A DNA stretch of 64,000 nt from Heterodera schachtii. Lineage: Eukaryota > Nematoda > Chromadorea > Rhabditida > Heteroderidae. Positions 25,508 through 37,149 of the stretch are shown here, in pieces. Within the stretch, counting starts at the first letter, position 1. Each line of letters opens with the position of its first letter. Where the stretch lies: contig SIJG01000001.1 in the NCBI GenBank assembly GCA_023374025.1, positions 3,061,946-3,125,945 of the forward strand, in the 5' to 3' direction. Made by a program: the position numbers and the translations under genes. The notes under the pieces are model-generated. The model searched no databases, was not told the DNA's origin, and saw only the letters and a program-made list of their open reading frames with translations.

Positions 25508-27028
25508 ATGATGAAGCCTCTGAAAATTGACGTGGATTTCCCCTCGAATACCCATCCCACTTCCCAAGAATTAAACCAAGATTGTATTCCTTTGTACGAA
25601 ATGCTTGAATTCGAGGAACTTCAATTCCCAGACTATTGCCTTTTCGAACAATTGGGGAGGGGTGCCCATGCGACAGTGATGCCGTGCCATTTCCATGGGA
25701 AGCCGGCAGCGGCCAAACTTTTCAATGCCAACGTGGACTTCAAAACGATCCAAAAGGAGGCCAAGCTGTTGCACGAGTTTCGCCATGAAAACATCATCGA
25801 GTTGTACGTTAGCCGAGTGTGTGACACTTTGAAATGGCAAATAGAAAGGTACGCTCTTTTCCATGGGACAATGTCCGGATTGGTGCTGGAACTGATGGGG
25901 GGCGGTTCTCTGAGTGAATGTGAGTCAAAATTTGGCATTTCGAAACTCACTGACAAATCACTGTGCCAGCAGTAATTCACCAACGCAAAAGCATCGTTTA
26001 TCAGGTGGCGACAAAACGATGCAAAAATGCATTGTTTTTGATTCTTTTTGCCAAATCGACAGAATTGTCATGTGATTAATTGGACTTTCCAAGTGGCCAA
26101 AGCATTGGAATATTTGCACAAGCGCAGTTTCATCCATCGCGACGTCAAACCCTCCAAGTTTTGTTGTTTCGAATTTTGTCTATGAAAAGGTCACCCATTT
26201 CTAAATTTTGTTCATTTTCATACAAATGAATGGCATTTGCAAATCATTGGCTTTTTTTCTTTTCCTCTTATTTTCAGTATGTTGCTGTCTCTTGATTATG
26301 TCGTCCTGAAACTTTGCGACTTCGGCACAATCGCTAAGCATCGGACGGACATGGCGAGCACTTGTGGCACGGCAGCATGGATGGCACCCGAAGTGTTCAG
26401 AGGGGAGAGGTATTACAATATTTGTGGGGACTGATTCAGAGGCAAAACAAAGCGGCCTCTTTTGTGTCTTTATAGGAATGCCACTTTTCTCTTAGTTACG
26501 ACTTTCGGTGTGACGTTTTCTCTCTTGGAATTTGTCTCTGGGAAATGCTCGCGCGAAGGTTCAGTCCGGTTCATTGACCGGCGCTTTTAGTTTTATTCTC
26601 TGTTTACAATTCGTTTTCAGTCCGCCATTTGCCGACGCTTCCGAACTAAATTCCTTGGCCGTGTTGTGGGAGATGGCCGAGAGCGGACTCCGCCCGCCGT
26701 CAATTGAAGGAGTAGCCGAGCCGTTGCAGCAGCTGATGGTCAGGTTGGAATGATCGCACTGCTTGACCAAGTTGGACATTCGAAATCTTTGGCACAGATG
26801 CTGGGCCGACGAGCCTAATGATCGGCCGCCGATTGACGAAGTAAAAGAGACGTTGGAAGCACTTTTAAAGGTGAGTGGGCTGATCTGCGAAAGTGATGGA
26901 TGTGTTATTAGCATAAATTGTCTTTTCAGCAATTGCCTCACGACGCATTGTCTCCGTTCGTCGGTCGCACTTTGTCGGGTCGTCCGTCCCCCGTAGACTT
27001 TTCTCCCCAAGCACGGACCAATGATTGA
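25508..27028 (+). CDS. TAK1-like (MAP3K7 family) protein kinase
   Basis: Nine exons: 25508-25803, 25849-25919, 25973-26004, 26063-26157, 26278-26409, 26496-26558, 26621-26743, 26798-26870 and 26930-27028. They total 984 nt (327 residues). Kinase landmarks: glycine loop LGRGAHATV, lysine in AAAKLF, catalytic loop HRDVKPSN, DFGT, activation-segment end GTAAWMAPEVF, CDVFSLGICLWEML, and RCWADEPNDRP. DFGT, AAWMAPEVF and the RCW..DP..RP ending resemble TAK1, which activates JNK/p38, NF-kB or (in worms, as MOM-4) Nemo-like kinase signalling. All catalytic residues are present. Little lies outside the kinase domain, so the TAB-binding C-terminus of vertebrate TAK1 is absent. The 185-bp gap after rpl-11 is compatible with a nematode operon (inference). 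Intron 1 is 45 nt and stop-free. Confidence 0.85.
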
Positions 27029-29244
27029 ATTGTGCAATTTTACAATATTGTTTCTTTTTTATATGTTTCTGCTTTTATATTATTGTTTTTCTTTTTAAAT
27101 TTTCAAATTTGTTTTCTTTTTGTGGTCATTCATTCTCTCCCACTAACGGCGCTTTTTAATGTTCCGCCATTGGCGCCGTTGTCCGTCCGAATGGGTCAGA
27201 AGATGCATTTCCGTTGACCTAAGTCCTTATCTCCGTCGTCGACCATTGCCTGACCGCTTCAAAACGTTTTCATCCCTTGGCTTTTAATAATCCGTCTTCC
27301 TTCCCGGCACTTTCCCTTCGCTTTGTCGCCCCTCCGGCAAATGCCATCGGCGTCGTTTCTCTTCGCACCACCGCCCGAGCAAAAGAAGAGGGTGGAGACA
27401 CGGCGAATCCAATATTTTGCTGACAAATGGGAAAGCAAAAGGGAATTTGTGCTTCCGAAAGAGGGACAAATGATGGCACGCAAATGGGAGGGGGCGGGGA
27501 GGAAGAGTTAGTCTTGAAAGGGAGGTAAAGTAAAGATTGACCGGGCGGGCACGGAGGAGGAAAGGCACAGGAATGAGTGGGGGGGGGGGGGGGGGAATTG
27601 GAAATTTGCATCCGATTGCTTTTAAAGTTGGCTAATTTGTAAGTTAATCGTATCTCTTCTGTGACTACGTCGATTTGCACTGATAATAATCAGCCCATAT
27701 GAGTGGAGCCATTGGCTAATTTTTGGTCCCCTCCCCCCCCCGTCCCCCCTCTTAACCTCTACCTTTTCCTAACTCTCTCTCTCTTCCGCTCCCTCTCTCT
27801 CCCCCTAACTCTCGCCCCCTCTCCCTAACTCTCTCTCTTCCGCTCCCTCTCTCTCCCCCTAACTCTCTCTTCCGCTCCCTCACTCTCCCCCTAACTCTCG
27901 CCCCCTCTCCCTAACTCTCTCTCTCTCTTCCGCTCCCTCTCTCTCCACGTAACTCTCGCCCTCTCCCTAACTCTCTCTCTCTCTCTCTTCCGCTCCCTCT
28001 CTCTCCCCCTAACTCTCTCTCTCTTCCGCTCCCTCTCTCTCCACATAACTCTCGCCCCTCTCCCTAACTCTCTCTCTTCCGCTCCCTCTCTCTCCCCCTA
28101 ACTCTCTCTCTCTCTTCCGCTCCCTCTCTCTCCACGTAACTCTCGCCCTCTCCCTAACTCTCTCTCTCTCTCTTCCGCTCCCTCTCTCTCCACGTAACTC
28201 TCTCTCTCTTCCGCTCCCTCTCTCTCCACCTAACTCTCGCCCCTCTCCCTAACTCTCTCTCTTCCGCTCCCTCTCTCTCCCCCTAACTCTCTCTCTCTTC
28301 CGCTCCCTCTCTCTCCACCTAACTCTCGCCCCTCTCCCTAACTCTCTCTCTCTCTCTTCCGCTCCCTCTCTCTCCCCCTAACTCTCTCTCTCTTCCGCTC
28401 CCTCTCTCTCCACCTAACTCTCGCCCCTCTCCCTAACTCTCTCTCTCTTTCTCTTCCCACAATTCATTCTCATCATTTTGCCTTTGTAATCCTTTCCTTC
28501 CCCCATTTTCTTTACAAAATCTTCCCATTTCCTCTCGGCTGAGTGAAGTGGGGGATTAACAAGGCGCAAAGGCAATGAATGTAGCGATGAGAGGGGACGG
28601 AAAAGGTGGGACCCGTCCCCCCCCCCCGTCCATTCTTCGCGGGTGTCCCCCCCCCCCGTGCGAAGGGTGTTAAGCGTAAATGCTCTTCACCCGGTCCCCC
28701 CCCCCCCTCTCTTCCACTCGACTTCCCTTCCATCGCTTCCTAAAGTTGGGCTAAGGATGACTTGGAGAATGGTGCGCGTCTCCCGAGGGGATTGCCCCCC
28801 CCCCCTCCCTTTTGCCTCACATCCGTCGCTTTTCTGTCTATTTGCTCGTCATTATCCGTTGGCCAATCCTCGCCAAATCTCTCCTGCACCGTTCTTCTTA
28901 AAACAATTTTTGAATTTGCACACATTCATCGACTTTTATGACGTTTTCCCTTAAATTTGTTTGAATTTATTTTATTAAATAAATTTCCCTCCCGGGCGAA
29001 TTTCCTCCCCCCCCCCCTTTTGTCAGTCATTCCCTTCGCATTTGGCCAAACATTCCATTTCTTTCATCCTTTCTCCCTTTCTTTTAAGTAAATTCGGGAC
29101 AAAATGTCCTAAAGTGGACGAAAGTTGAGTTCAGTATCAAATTGCACCCTTTGGCATTTTCCCTCCCTTCCCCCTCCAGCAAATTCGGCTCCCTCCCCTC
29201 CCCTCGGGGGCATCGGCTGTCCCTTTAAAAAGTGCGGCGCCCCA
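27029..29244. other. Intergenic region, no supportable gene
   Basis: Between the kinase and the Ly6-like gene. It holds CT-rich minisatellite DNA (listed separately) and poly-G/poly-C runs at about 27580-27595, 28617-28627, 28649-28657, 28698-28707, 28796-28805 and 29008-29017. Overlapping short frames lack family motifs. Confidence 0.5.
27725..28470 (+). repeat. CT-rich minisatellite
   Basis: Tandem array of irregular units combining TCTTCCGCTCCCTCTCTCTC with CCCTAACTCTCGCCCCTCTC, separated by variable (CT)n. Unit order varies, so there is no single clean period. The core CCTAACTCTC recurs throughout. Confidence 0.9.
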
Positions 29245-29722
29245 ATGCCCTGGGGCGATTGGGCGACGACTTTTCCTCGACAAATTATTGCGTCAATCAC
29301 TTTGGTCCTTCTCTTCTCCATTTGCATGGTAAACTCAGAACCGATCAGCAGCAGCAGCGCCAGGGGAAGCGGACCGATGGGAAGGCGACTGAACTGTCTG
29401 AGCTGTGTGCGTGTGGAAGGGGGTTAGTTTTTATGATTAATTGCTTTTGGCTTGTCAATTAGCTCTCTCTCGTCCCTTTCAGATACAACAACGCTCGACC
29501 AATTCCGAGTCCGTCACGGCCTTCAGCAGCCCAACTGCGACATGGAGACGGTGCAGTGCGACGTGCACCAAGACACTTGTGTTAGCATCACAATGCAGGT
29601 GGTGTTTACACAATTACGTTGAGGGTGAACATTTGTCGAGATTCGAAATTGACAGAGAGATCATAAAAAAACAAAATTTCTGAATTTAACTCTCACTTTT
29701 GTTCTCTGCCTTTCTCTCTCTC

Positions 29723-29794
<72 letters not shown>

Positions 29795-30287
29795 CTCTAC
29801 CTCTCTCTTTTTCTTTCTCCGTTATGTCTCTCTCTCTTTCTCCTCCCCTCTTTCTCTTTTTACCCTCTTTTTGTTTAGGTTTCGCAGCGACAGTTTTGGA
29901 TTGGAAGTGGTTGTGATCAGCGGGTGAATTACGACTTTCCCTCCGGGGGCCGAGAAGGCTGTGTGGAAATGCCTTCTGTCTATCGGTCCGTTTTTCAGTT
30001 TTTCCTTTCGAATTTTCTTGGGGATTTCTTCCAAAAACCGTAACTGATTTCTGCCACAATTTCCTTCATTTTTTTGTTTTCCCTTTAGAAATTTTTTCCC
30101 CGGTTTTATGGAGGAACGGAGGACCCTCCAAAGGGTTTGTCTGTGCAGCGCAAATCTCTGCAATTCGGCACGGCCCACCGCCGCCTTTCTCCGATTTCTT
30201 CCCGTCCTTTTATTTGCAACACTTTCTCTCCTTATTCCTTTGTTCTTTTTCGGAACGGTTGAAGAAACAATCGAAAGGCACCGATAA
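29245..30287 (+). CDS. Ly6/three-finger domain protein with predicted GPI anchor
   Basis: Four exons. Start at 29245: a hydrophobic signal segment (IIASITLVLLFSICMVNSEP), then CLSC early in the mature chain, CDMETVQCDVHQDTC, GSGCDQR, GCVEMPS and the closing CLCSANLCN, followed by a hydrophobic C-terminus (FLPVLLFATLSLLIPLFFF). Cysteine order and the terminal CNSA fit the Ly6/uPAR fold, and the tail fits a GPI-attachment signal. Such worm proteins include ODR-2-like neuronal membrane proteins and receptor modulators. Intron 1 (donor about 29411-29424, two options; acceptor 29481) and intron 2 (29601-29879) surround exon 2. Intron 3 ends at about 30087. Intron 2 is filled with a CT microsatellite. 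Confidence 0.72.
29705..29870 (+). repeat. (CT)n microsatellite in Ly6-like gene intron
   Basis: Two long (CT)n runs separated by CCCAT, then mixed CT-rich sequence, occupying most of intron 2. Confidence 0.93.
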
Positions 30288-30526
30288 AAAAAAGCGAAAA
30301 ATTTTAATTTTACGGGTTCAAAATGAGAATAAAAATGATAAAAGATTTTTTGAGTTTGTCTTCATTTTTCTTCGTTCTTTCTCCATTTCTTTGCTCAATC
30401 GAAAATTGATTTGGCATTAATTTGGCCAAATGAGGCCTTTGCTCCGAAGGTTAGCAGTTTAGAGAAATTGAGGAAATGATGACGAAGTTAAATGACAATT
30501 CAAATTAGTCGAGTGCAAATGCCATG

Positions 30527-31889
30527 TCAATTAATCATTGCAATTGAGAGTACCGTCGTCATTCGAAAGTGTTCTTTTGGTGTCTTTCCATTCCATTTCG
30601 AGTTTCTTCTGTTCTGCCGTCTGCTGACACCTGCTGATGTCGGATCATTTAATTGATTTGATTGGTCCGCTTTAATGTGCTTCTGCTGCTCCTTTTCGCT
30701 CACCTTTCCCCGCCTTCGGTTCCAATTTTGAAGTGTCGTGTAATTGTCGCCCCAATTTCCCTCCTCATTTTGCCCTTTGCCATTGCCGCGAGTTCGTGTC
30801 AAAAAATGCCGCGGGAACATGAAAGGGTCCTCCAAGGTCGGCAACGATGAAAGTGCGTCCCAATCATCTTTCAGCTGTTTTCTTAGAGTGAAAAATTCTC
30901 GAGAATTCCGTGACGCCACCGAAATGGCCATTTCCTTGAGGGATTGGCTTAAAATGCAAAGAATGGCCGTCGGTGCTCACTTTGGCCATTTCCTCGAACA
31001 CTCTCTGCTCCGTCTCCCGATACATTTTGACGTATTGGCTTTGCACGAAAGTGTATCGGTCGCACATTCGGATCAGACAAGTGACTGAAGCGAGAAAACA
31101 TTTGAATTGTCATAGACAAAATACCAACCGATTAATGCGACAACGCCCGAGGAAATGAGCAAAATCCAAGCGAGAACATGAGATTGGGACTGCAAATAGC
31201 CGAGCACTTGGGGGTCCAAGGCACAGACGCAGGCAGCGCAAACCTTGGCCAATGGTCGATTCTCTCCCACTTAAAATTGGTTGGCCTTCCCTTCTACCGA
31301 ATTTGAGCTGAGACTGTCATTTTTGTTGTTGCATCGATCAGAATTCAAACAAAATTCAGCAGCTCGCAAACAGCTGTAATAATCACCGTCCAAAAGACAA
31401 ACAAAAAGCCACGCAATTGGAGCAACAAACGCTTGGGCAAAAATTTGTACCCAATAGAGAAGTGCGGTGGAGAAGGGATGCCGAGTGGAGGAAGATCTAA
31501 CGGAGGAATGGGGGCGGGGTAAGCCAAGGGAGGGGGGGGGGGGGGGGGGGGGGGAGGGAATGCCTAAAAAAACATCCGTGGACGAGTCGCCAAGTATTTT
31601 GGTTGATCAGAACGGCGAACAGAAACAAGGCCACACATGGGCCGAAGATGAAGATCGAAGACTGGACGACGTTCAAGGGAAAGGCACACGGACAAGTGAA
31701 AGTCAGTCGCTTGACAATCTTTGAAGAAAAAGAAACTTTTGCTGCTGCGCACTGCCGAGGTTTGCTCACAGATTGACCGCTGACGGTTGACAGAATAATC
31801 AGTGCGTTAAGAACGGCAGGGCCATATTTGGAGAAGAGCGATTGGAGGGTGGCGAGGATGGCCGAGTCTTGCTGGACAGGGGAGGACAT
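30527..31889 (-). CDS. clhm-1: CALHM-family large-pore channel (CLHM-1-like)
   Basis: Minus-strand gene, start at 31889 (MSSPVQQDSAILATLQSLFS). It resembles calcium homeostasis modulator channels: LIILSTVSGQS, then LTFTCPCAFP (the conserved CPC of the first extracellular loop), GPCVALFLFAVLINQNTW (TM2), FAQAFVAPIAWLFVCLLDG (TM3), then QSQSHVLAWILLISSGVVAL (TM4), FVQSQYVKMYRETEQRVFEE and a Lys/Asn-rich tail. Members are voltage- and calcium-regulated ion/ATP channels. Intron 1 is 51 nt and stop-free; a late intron of 46 nt (about 31023-30978 on the coding strand) gives the longer C-terminus. The junction around the poly-G run (31532-31554, poly-C on the coding strand) is not resolved. Confidence 0.8.
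31532..31554 (+). repeat. G23 tract inside the CALHM gene
   Basis: Twenty-three consecutive G on plus, so C23 on the coding strand, within an intron upstream of the acceptor side. Confidence 0.93.
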
Positions 31890-32775
31890 TCAGCGAGGCA
31901 AATGTAAAACAATGCGAGGAAAGGAGGACAAATCAACGAACAGTCAGCGGACGGACGGACGGAAACGGCGGATGGGTTGCCAAAGAAACGGAAAATGGGG
32001 GGGGGGGGGGGAAGCGGATGGACAAAGTGAGGCAAAAGCCAACAGAACGACACAAAAGGCATTGCCAAATCGAAATTTAGACAATGCCAAATAGGGGAGG
32101 ACAATCGAAATTTGCATTAATTCGTGGGAAGGCGGCATTTTAACATTTCTTAAACATCGGACAACTAATGGAGGAACAGAAAGAAATGCTTTCATTCTTT
32201 TCTTGCGTCCCTTCCTCCACATAATTTTCATTCCTTTTCATTTCCTTTCTCTTCTTTCGCTCCTCGTGTTGCCTTTTTTCGGGTTTCCACATGAGGGTGC
32301 TTTTTTGCGTCAATATTCGTGCTTTTGCGTTTTATTCAATGTTTGTGTCTTCTCTTCCTCCCTCTTTCTCTCTCTCTCTCTCTTTCTTTCTTTTTGCTCT
32401 CTCTCTTTTCCTTCATTCTCTTCTTCCCTGTTTCCTTCAGTTTCTTTCTTTTCAGGCGTTTTCTTTGTTATTTATTCGTTTTCGCGTTTCCTCTTCCCTT
32501 TTTCCGGTATGTAGCCCTTTTCTCTTCCGTCAAATTGCTTCATTCACTTTTAGTTCCTTTTTTGAAATTTAAAAAGCTTCGTCATTTTTGGCTAAGGTAC
32601 ACTCATTTGTCAGTTTCTTAAGCCATAACTGGTTTATTAATCCGTTTCACTTGTTGAGTTTAGATGTTCGGATATCGCAAAATTTATTTTATTAAATAAT
32701 TTAGTAGTTTTTCCTCCAACTTCAGTTTCAAACAAATTATTCCCATTCGAACCATTTTCACAATTCCTTTGCATA

Positions 32776-33635
32776 ATGCAAAATTTGTTTCCCGGAAAAT
32801 TTGGTCAAGCCGCGCAAGCGGCCAACACAGCCCAAATGCAAATGAAAGCGGAGCATGACCCTAGCGCAGGGTTTGTTTGATGGGCGGAGAAACACTTCCT
32901 TATTTTCTATAATTCAAAAGAAAATTCATTTATAATCTTCATCAGTTTTAATTAAAATTGTGATTCTTTTGCCGAGAATGAAATTTTTCCTTTTCAGATT
33001 TCCGTGGTGGGTTCGATTTCTCGCCAAGGGCCTTGGCATCGTCGGTGGTTTTGTTGCCATATTTTTCGGAGTCCTTGCCCTCTTCACCATCCATCCCATG
33101 TGCATGGTCGCAGCGCTCCTTCAACTGTAAATAAAACACAAGCAAAATTTAAACGGACATTATTATTTACATTTCGAAATCCATCTTTTAATTAAGCGCC
33201 GCTGGTTTTTTGACCATTGCCCTTGAAGCGCCCTTTTGCTGTGCTTTCGTCGATTTCATCGAAAGAATTGCTCAATTTTCCGAGTCGCGTGCGTATTGGC
33301 AAAAGGCAGCACTTTATGGCGGGATGGGTATCGTCCCCATTTTGCTGTGTGCTGGGACTGACACTATTTTGGGTGCCGGGATGATATGCGCTTCGGGCGT
33401 CGCCTACGGTTTTATGGCATTGGGAAAGAAGTGGGTTTAATTTGTTGCACTATTGTCAATTGACAAAAAACTGATAACTACACCGGCTTCTGTTTTTGGT
33501 TCAATTGTAAGTACGTTTTTAAGGGCTGACCGTACAACGATGTTAGGCGGTGCTAATACCGCTGGACAGGACCCGGCATGGAGCCCACAACTGAACCAAC
33601 CATTTCCACAACCTGCCGGATTCAATCAGCCATAA
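32776..33635 (+). CDS. Calcium channel Flower homologue
   Basis: Four exons, 32776-32870, 32998-33126, 33197-33430 and 33524-33635, total 570 nt (189 residues). The protein starts MQNLFPGKFGQAAQAA, then FLAKGLGIVGGFVAIFFGVL (TM1), IHPMCMVAALLQL, ALEAPFCCAFVDFIERI (the conserved acidic pore-type motif in TM3) and GMGIVPILLCAGTDTILGAG (TM4). The tail is Pro/Gln-rich. This matches the four-TM Flower/CACFD1 family of synaptic-vesicle calcium channels that couple exocytosis to endocytosis. The long intron before the last exon holds in-frame sequence that could be an alternative exon. Confidence 0.9.
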
Positions 33636-33639
33636 GTGA

Positions 33640-34100
33640 TTGAAGAGACCGCTGATGGATCATTTTCTTATTCCAATTCTCTCATTTTGACACTTACATT
33701 TGAACCCTAAAACCCTGTTCAAAAGCCCGCTGTAAAATTGTGCATTTTTAAAGGAGATGAATCGACATTGGCAATGCAGACTCCCACTTTTCTAGAATTA
33801 AAAACACATCCCATTTCTGTCCTATCGTTTGCCCAATTTATACTTGATAAGGCGACAAAAAGGTTGTGAACAATCTTTTTACAAAGCCTTTATATTTGTA
33901 AATTCGAGAATGTAAATTATATAAAACACTACGAAGGATGAGGCTAGATGAGAAATATTGCAAATTGAGAATAATCTATTTGCAAGTTAAATGCGGCTGA
34001 AAGGCTTGAGACTAGGTAGATAAATTGGTGTAAAATGAAAGAGCGGAGAAGATCAATGCGATATGACATCCTGAGAATGGTTGCGGCGAATTGTTTGTTT
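33640..34100. other. Intergenic, nothing recognised
   Basis: AT-rich spacer between the convergent Flower and DDAH genes. No repeat or frame of note. Confidence 0.5.
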
Positions 34101-34104
34101 TCTT

Positions 34105-35288
34105 CTATTCTCGCCTTTTTGCTGACAATTTATTGACAAGAAGACAGTAGCGTTGAAATGGACCTCCGATTTTATTCAATTCGCTGACATTCACTCCCCA
34201 AAGTTCTACTGGCGGTTGCAACATTCGAAATTTCTGTAATATTACGACGAATCAGCCACAAAGTTACCCATTACGTAAATGGACACGGGAATTTTTCATT
34301 TTCAGCTGTATAAAAAAGTAAGCTTTTTACTCACGGGCTCATTAAGGTCGAGCCGAAAGATGAGGTGGTTGTTGACATTGAGGCAGGGGACAGCCTCCTC
34401 AGAATCGACGGTCAGCACGTTGTAGCGGAACGTGGCATCCCTTTCAATGCACTGAGAAAACGACAAATATAGGAGGAAAATCAGTGCCAATGTTGAAAAA
34501 CCTTCAATATGCTTTGCGAATCTTTATCTTTTCCAACCGAAAGAATTTCATTTGTTGCCACGGAAATGTGCGCTTTTAGCGGCAAAGTGCCAGCAATTGA
34601 AATTGGAATTACGGAATAATCGGCGAACGTTTTCGCGACAATCTGAAGAGAATATTTGTAAGTTCGTCGCTCTATGTAATTATTCTCCGTGAATTAAAGA
34701 AAACATAAAATTGGATTTATCCTTTGTGTTTGTCAGCTCACCAATGCCCCTTCTGTATTTGTTCCGTTTTTGCGAATTCCAACAAAAATTTCCTTTTCGG
34801 TAAAAACAACATCAGACCCTTCGAGCACCACAGAACGGCCGTGAATTTGCAAAGGCGCTTCTACGACTTGCCAGGCCAAAGAATTAAGCACAGAGACAAA
34901 CTATATAAATTAAATTGCCAAGGAAATATTTATTTTACAAAATATGGACAGCACTTCATTGGTTCTGCTGACAACGGGCGTCTTTTTGTTGTTGTTACTT
35001 TTAGGTCGAGTCAAAAGAGCGGTGCCATTTATCACAATAGCCAAATCATCCGCAAAAAGCGATGGAATTGTCGGTTCAGTTTCAGCATTTGCAAGCTCAA
35101 TCACTTCAATGCCCGCCTGGGCTGAGATTTAATTAAAGAGCAAATAAAAGTAGCACCTCAGTGAGAGTCTCTGTCAAGTCCTGGTGTTGTCTAAGTGCAA
35201 GCGGAAAATCAATTTTGGACTTTGCCTTTTTGTCGTCGAATTTTAAAGAAGAGGGCATTCGAATAGTGATCGCATGTGTGTATTTCAT
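34105..35288 (-). CDS. Dimethylarginine dimethylaminohydrolase (DDAH) homologue
   Basis: Minus-strand gene with start at 35288 (MKYTHAITIRMPSSL). Exon 1 is 35288-35157; exon 2 begins at 35121. Further exons lie near 34905-34742, 34650-34500, 34450-34335 and 34233-34105. DDAH hydrolyses methylated arginines to citrulline. Matching blocks in order: RQHQDLTETL, AGIEVIELANAE, FADDLAIVINGTALLTRP, LEGSDVVFTEKEIFVGIRKN, VAKTFADYSVIPISIAGTL, RYNVLTVD and the C-terminal VSELNKIGGPFQRYCLLVNK. The Asp of the ADD motif and a C-terminal Cys candidate nucleophile are present. The usual HLK histidine appears as PLKAH, so the active-site His may be shifted or changed. Internal junctions are approximate. Confidence 0.78.
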
Positions 35289-35699
35289 TGCTTATTTAAT
35301 TTTGTCAGCACAGCTTAAGAGACAGACTTTTCGATTAGAAAATAAAAACCAATACAATTTTCATTGATTAATTTGTTTTTGGGAGGAGAGGAGGAAGCTA
35401 ATGAGCCTTTGAAGTTTTTGTGCACATTATGTATTTCCGGTTTCTCTCCAGAGACTAATTAGTTGTCATTAGGCAAAGGCATTTGTACATACGCCAAAAT
35501 TCCCCTGCTGCTGTTAATCACCGCCTCCGCCTTTTCTCTTTTTATTGGTGCTTTTGATTTTCAGCTGCAATCAAAAGCAAGCAGCAAAAAATAGACTACA
35601 CCAGAACATCAGAATTGATTTTATTTTAATATTTTACCGAATAATTCCCTTAAGACCACGTAATTCTGAGTGAGAATTGTTCGTCGCACATGCAACAAA

Positions 35700-36727
35700 A
35701 TGAATGCTTTCCGCTTAATCGGTCCGATTTCCTCTTCTTTTTATCTGTATTCCTTTCTATTTCAAATTTAGCTGATCTTTCCCACCTTTTTGCAATTCTT
35801 ATTTTGCTGTGGAAGATATGGAAAACGCGTTCTTGTGCCGGACTCAGCGGAAAGTCTCAAGTGCTTTTTGCTTTGGTGTTCACCTGCCGTTACTTGGACA
35901 TCCTTCACTTTATCTCCATTTACAACACCTTAATGAAGGTTTGGTGTGGAGCGAAAGTTAAATTGATGCTTTTCTGTGCCTGTTTTCCCCATTTAATGGC
36001 TTTAAAATGCCTAAAAATTCTTACGAAAAAGAAGATTCACTCGTAGACCCTCCTCCTCCTCTTCCCCCGGAATATGGTCATTATTCATTGTATTTAATTA
36101 AATCTTCGATTTTCTTTCATCACTTTCACTCTCCCTTTTGAGGTTCTGTTCATCGGTTCTCTCTTCGCCACCTGTTATTTCATGTTCGTCAAATTCCGCG
36201 CCACTTACAATAAAGACGAGGACACTTTCCGCGTCGAACTTCTCGTCCTCCCGTGCATTGTGCTGGCGGTGTTTGTCAACGCCGATTTCACTGCGTTGGA
36301 AGTTTTGTGGACCTTCAGCATTTACCTCGAGGGTTTGCCAATTTATTTATTGGCGTCATTTTGCCACTATTCTTTAGCTGTCGCGATTTTGCCCCAACTT
36401 TTCATGCTTCAAAAACGCGGCGAAGCGGAGACAATCACTGCCCATTATCTGTTTCTGCTTGGCATTTACCGCGCTTTATACATTTTCAATTGGTTTATTT
36501 GCCGGTTCATTTTTCTGCCATTTTCCAAATTTAAGGGTCTATCGCTATTACACTGAGGCGTTCTACGACCCAATTGTGATCGTTTCTGGCATTGTAAGTT
36601 AAGAAAAAACAGCGCCTTACGCCTCGCATTCCTTTCACAGGTTCAAACTGTTCTGTACGCCGATTTCTTCTATCTTTACGTCACTCGAGTGGTCAAAGAT
36701 GGGGCCAAATTGGAATTGCCCATTTGA
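35700..36727 (+). CDS. erd-2: ER lumen protein-retaining (KDEL) receptor
   Basis: Six exons, 35700-35721, 35772-35938, 36143-36332, 36378-36492, 36536-36593 and 36641-36727, total 639 nt (212 residues), exactly the family length. Landmarks: [120 protein letters not shown]. Seven-TM receptor that returns HDEL/KDEL proteins from the Golgi to the ER. Introns 1 and 3 are about 45-50 nt. Exon phases close exactly, which supports the model. Confidence 0.97.
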
Positions 36728-36729
36728 TG

Positions 36730-37149
36730 ATCAAAGATTGGACGTGATGAGTAATCGATCCCCTTTTCTTGGCCTTTAGTTGAGTGTTCCATTTGAAAAT
36801 TTGATGTCCCTTCATTCCTTTATTTTGTCCTTTACCATTTTCTTTCGACATTTTGCCTTTGGGTTTTTTGTTATATTTTTATTCTTTCTGTGAATAAATG
36901 GCTTTTGGGTATCTACAGTATCCCGTCAATTATACTGTAACTTTTGTCTGTTGCATCGTTTGCTGTTGGCGGAAGTGAGCAAATGGACTGATTGGGGGGA
37001 TCGCCCAATTTGTGGCTGGGTTTCCTTCGAATTCCATTGATTTGATAAGAAAGGCTCTTCCCCACCGATTTCAATTCCCCCCCCCCCTCCGTTTTTTGGT
37101 TTTTTATGTTCCGTTCGTTCGTTTCCATTCTTCCCCCCCCCTTCTCAAA
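36730..37149. other. Intergenic with poly-C runs
   Basis: Spacer between the KDEL receptor and the acid phosphatase. C runs at about 37078-37087 and 37133-37141 lie just upstream of the acid phosphatase start. No gene seen. Confidence 0.5.

Noticed and set aside
32203..32621. Three overlapping plus-strand frames rich in Phe, Leu and Ser
   Set aside because: TC-rich low-complexity DNA without a family motif or splice support.
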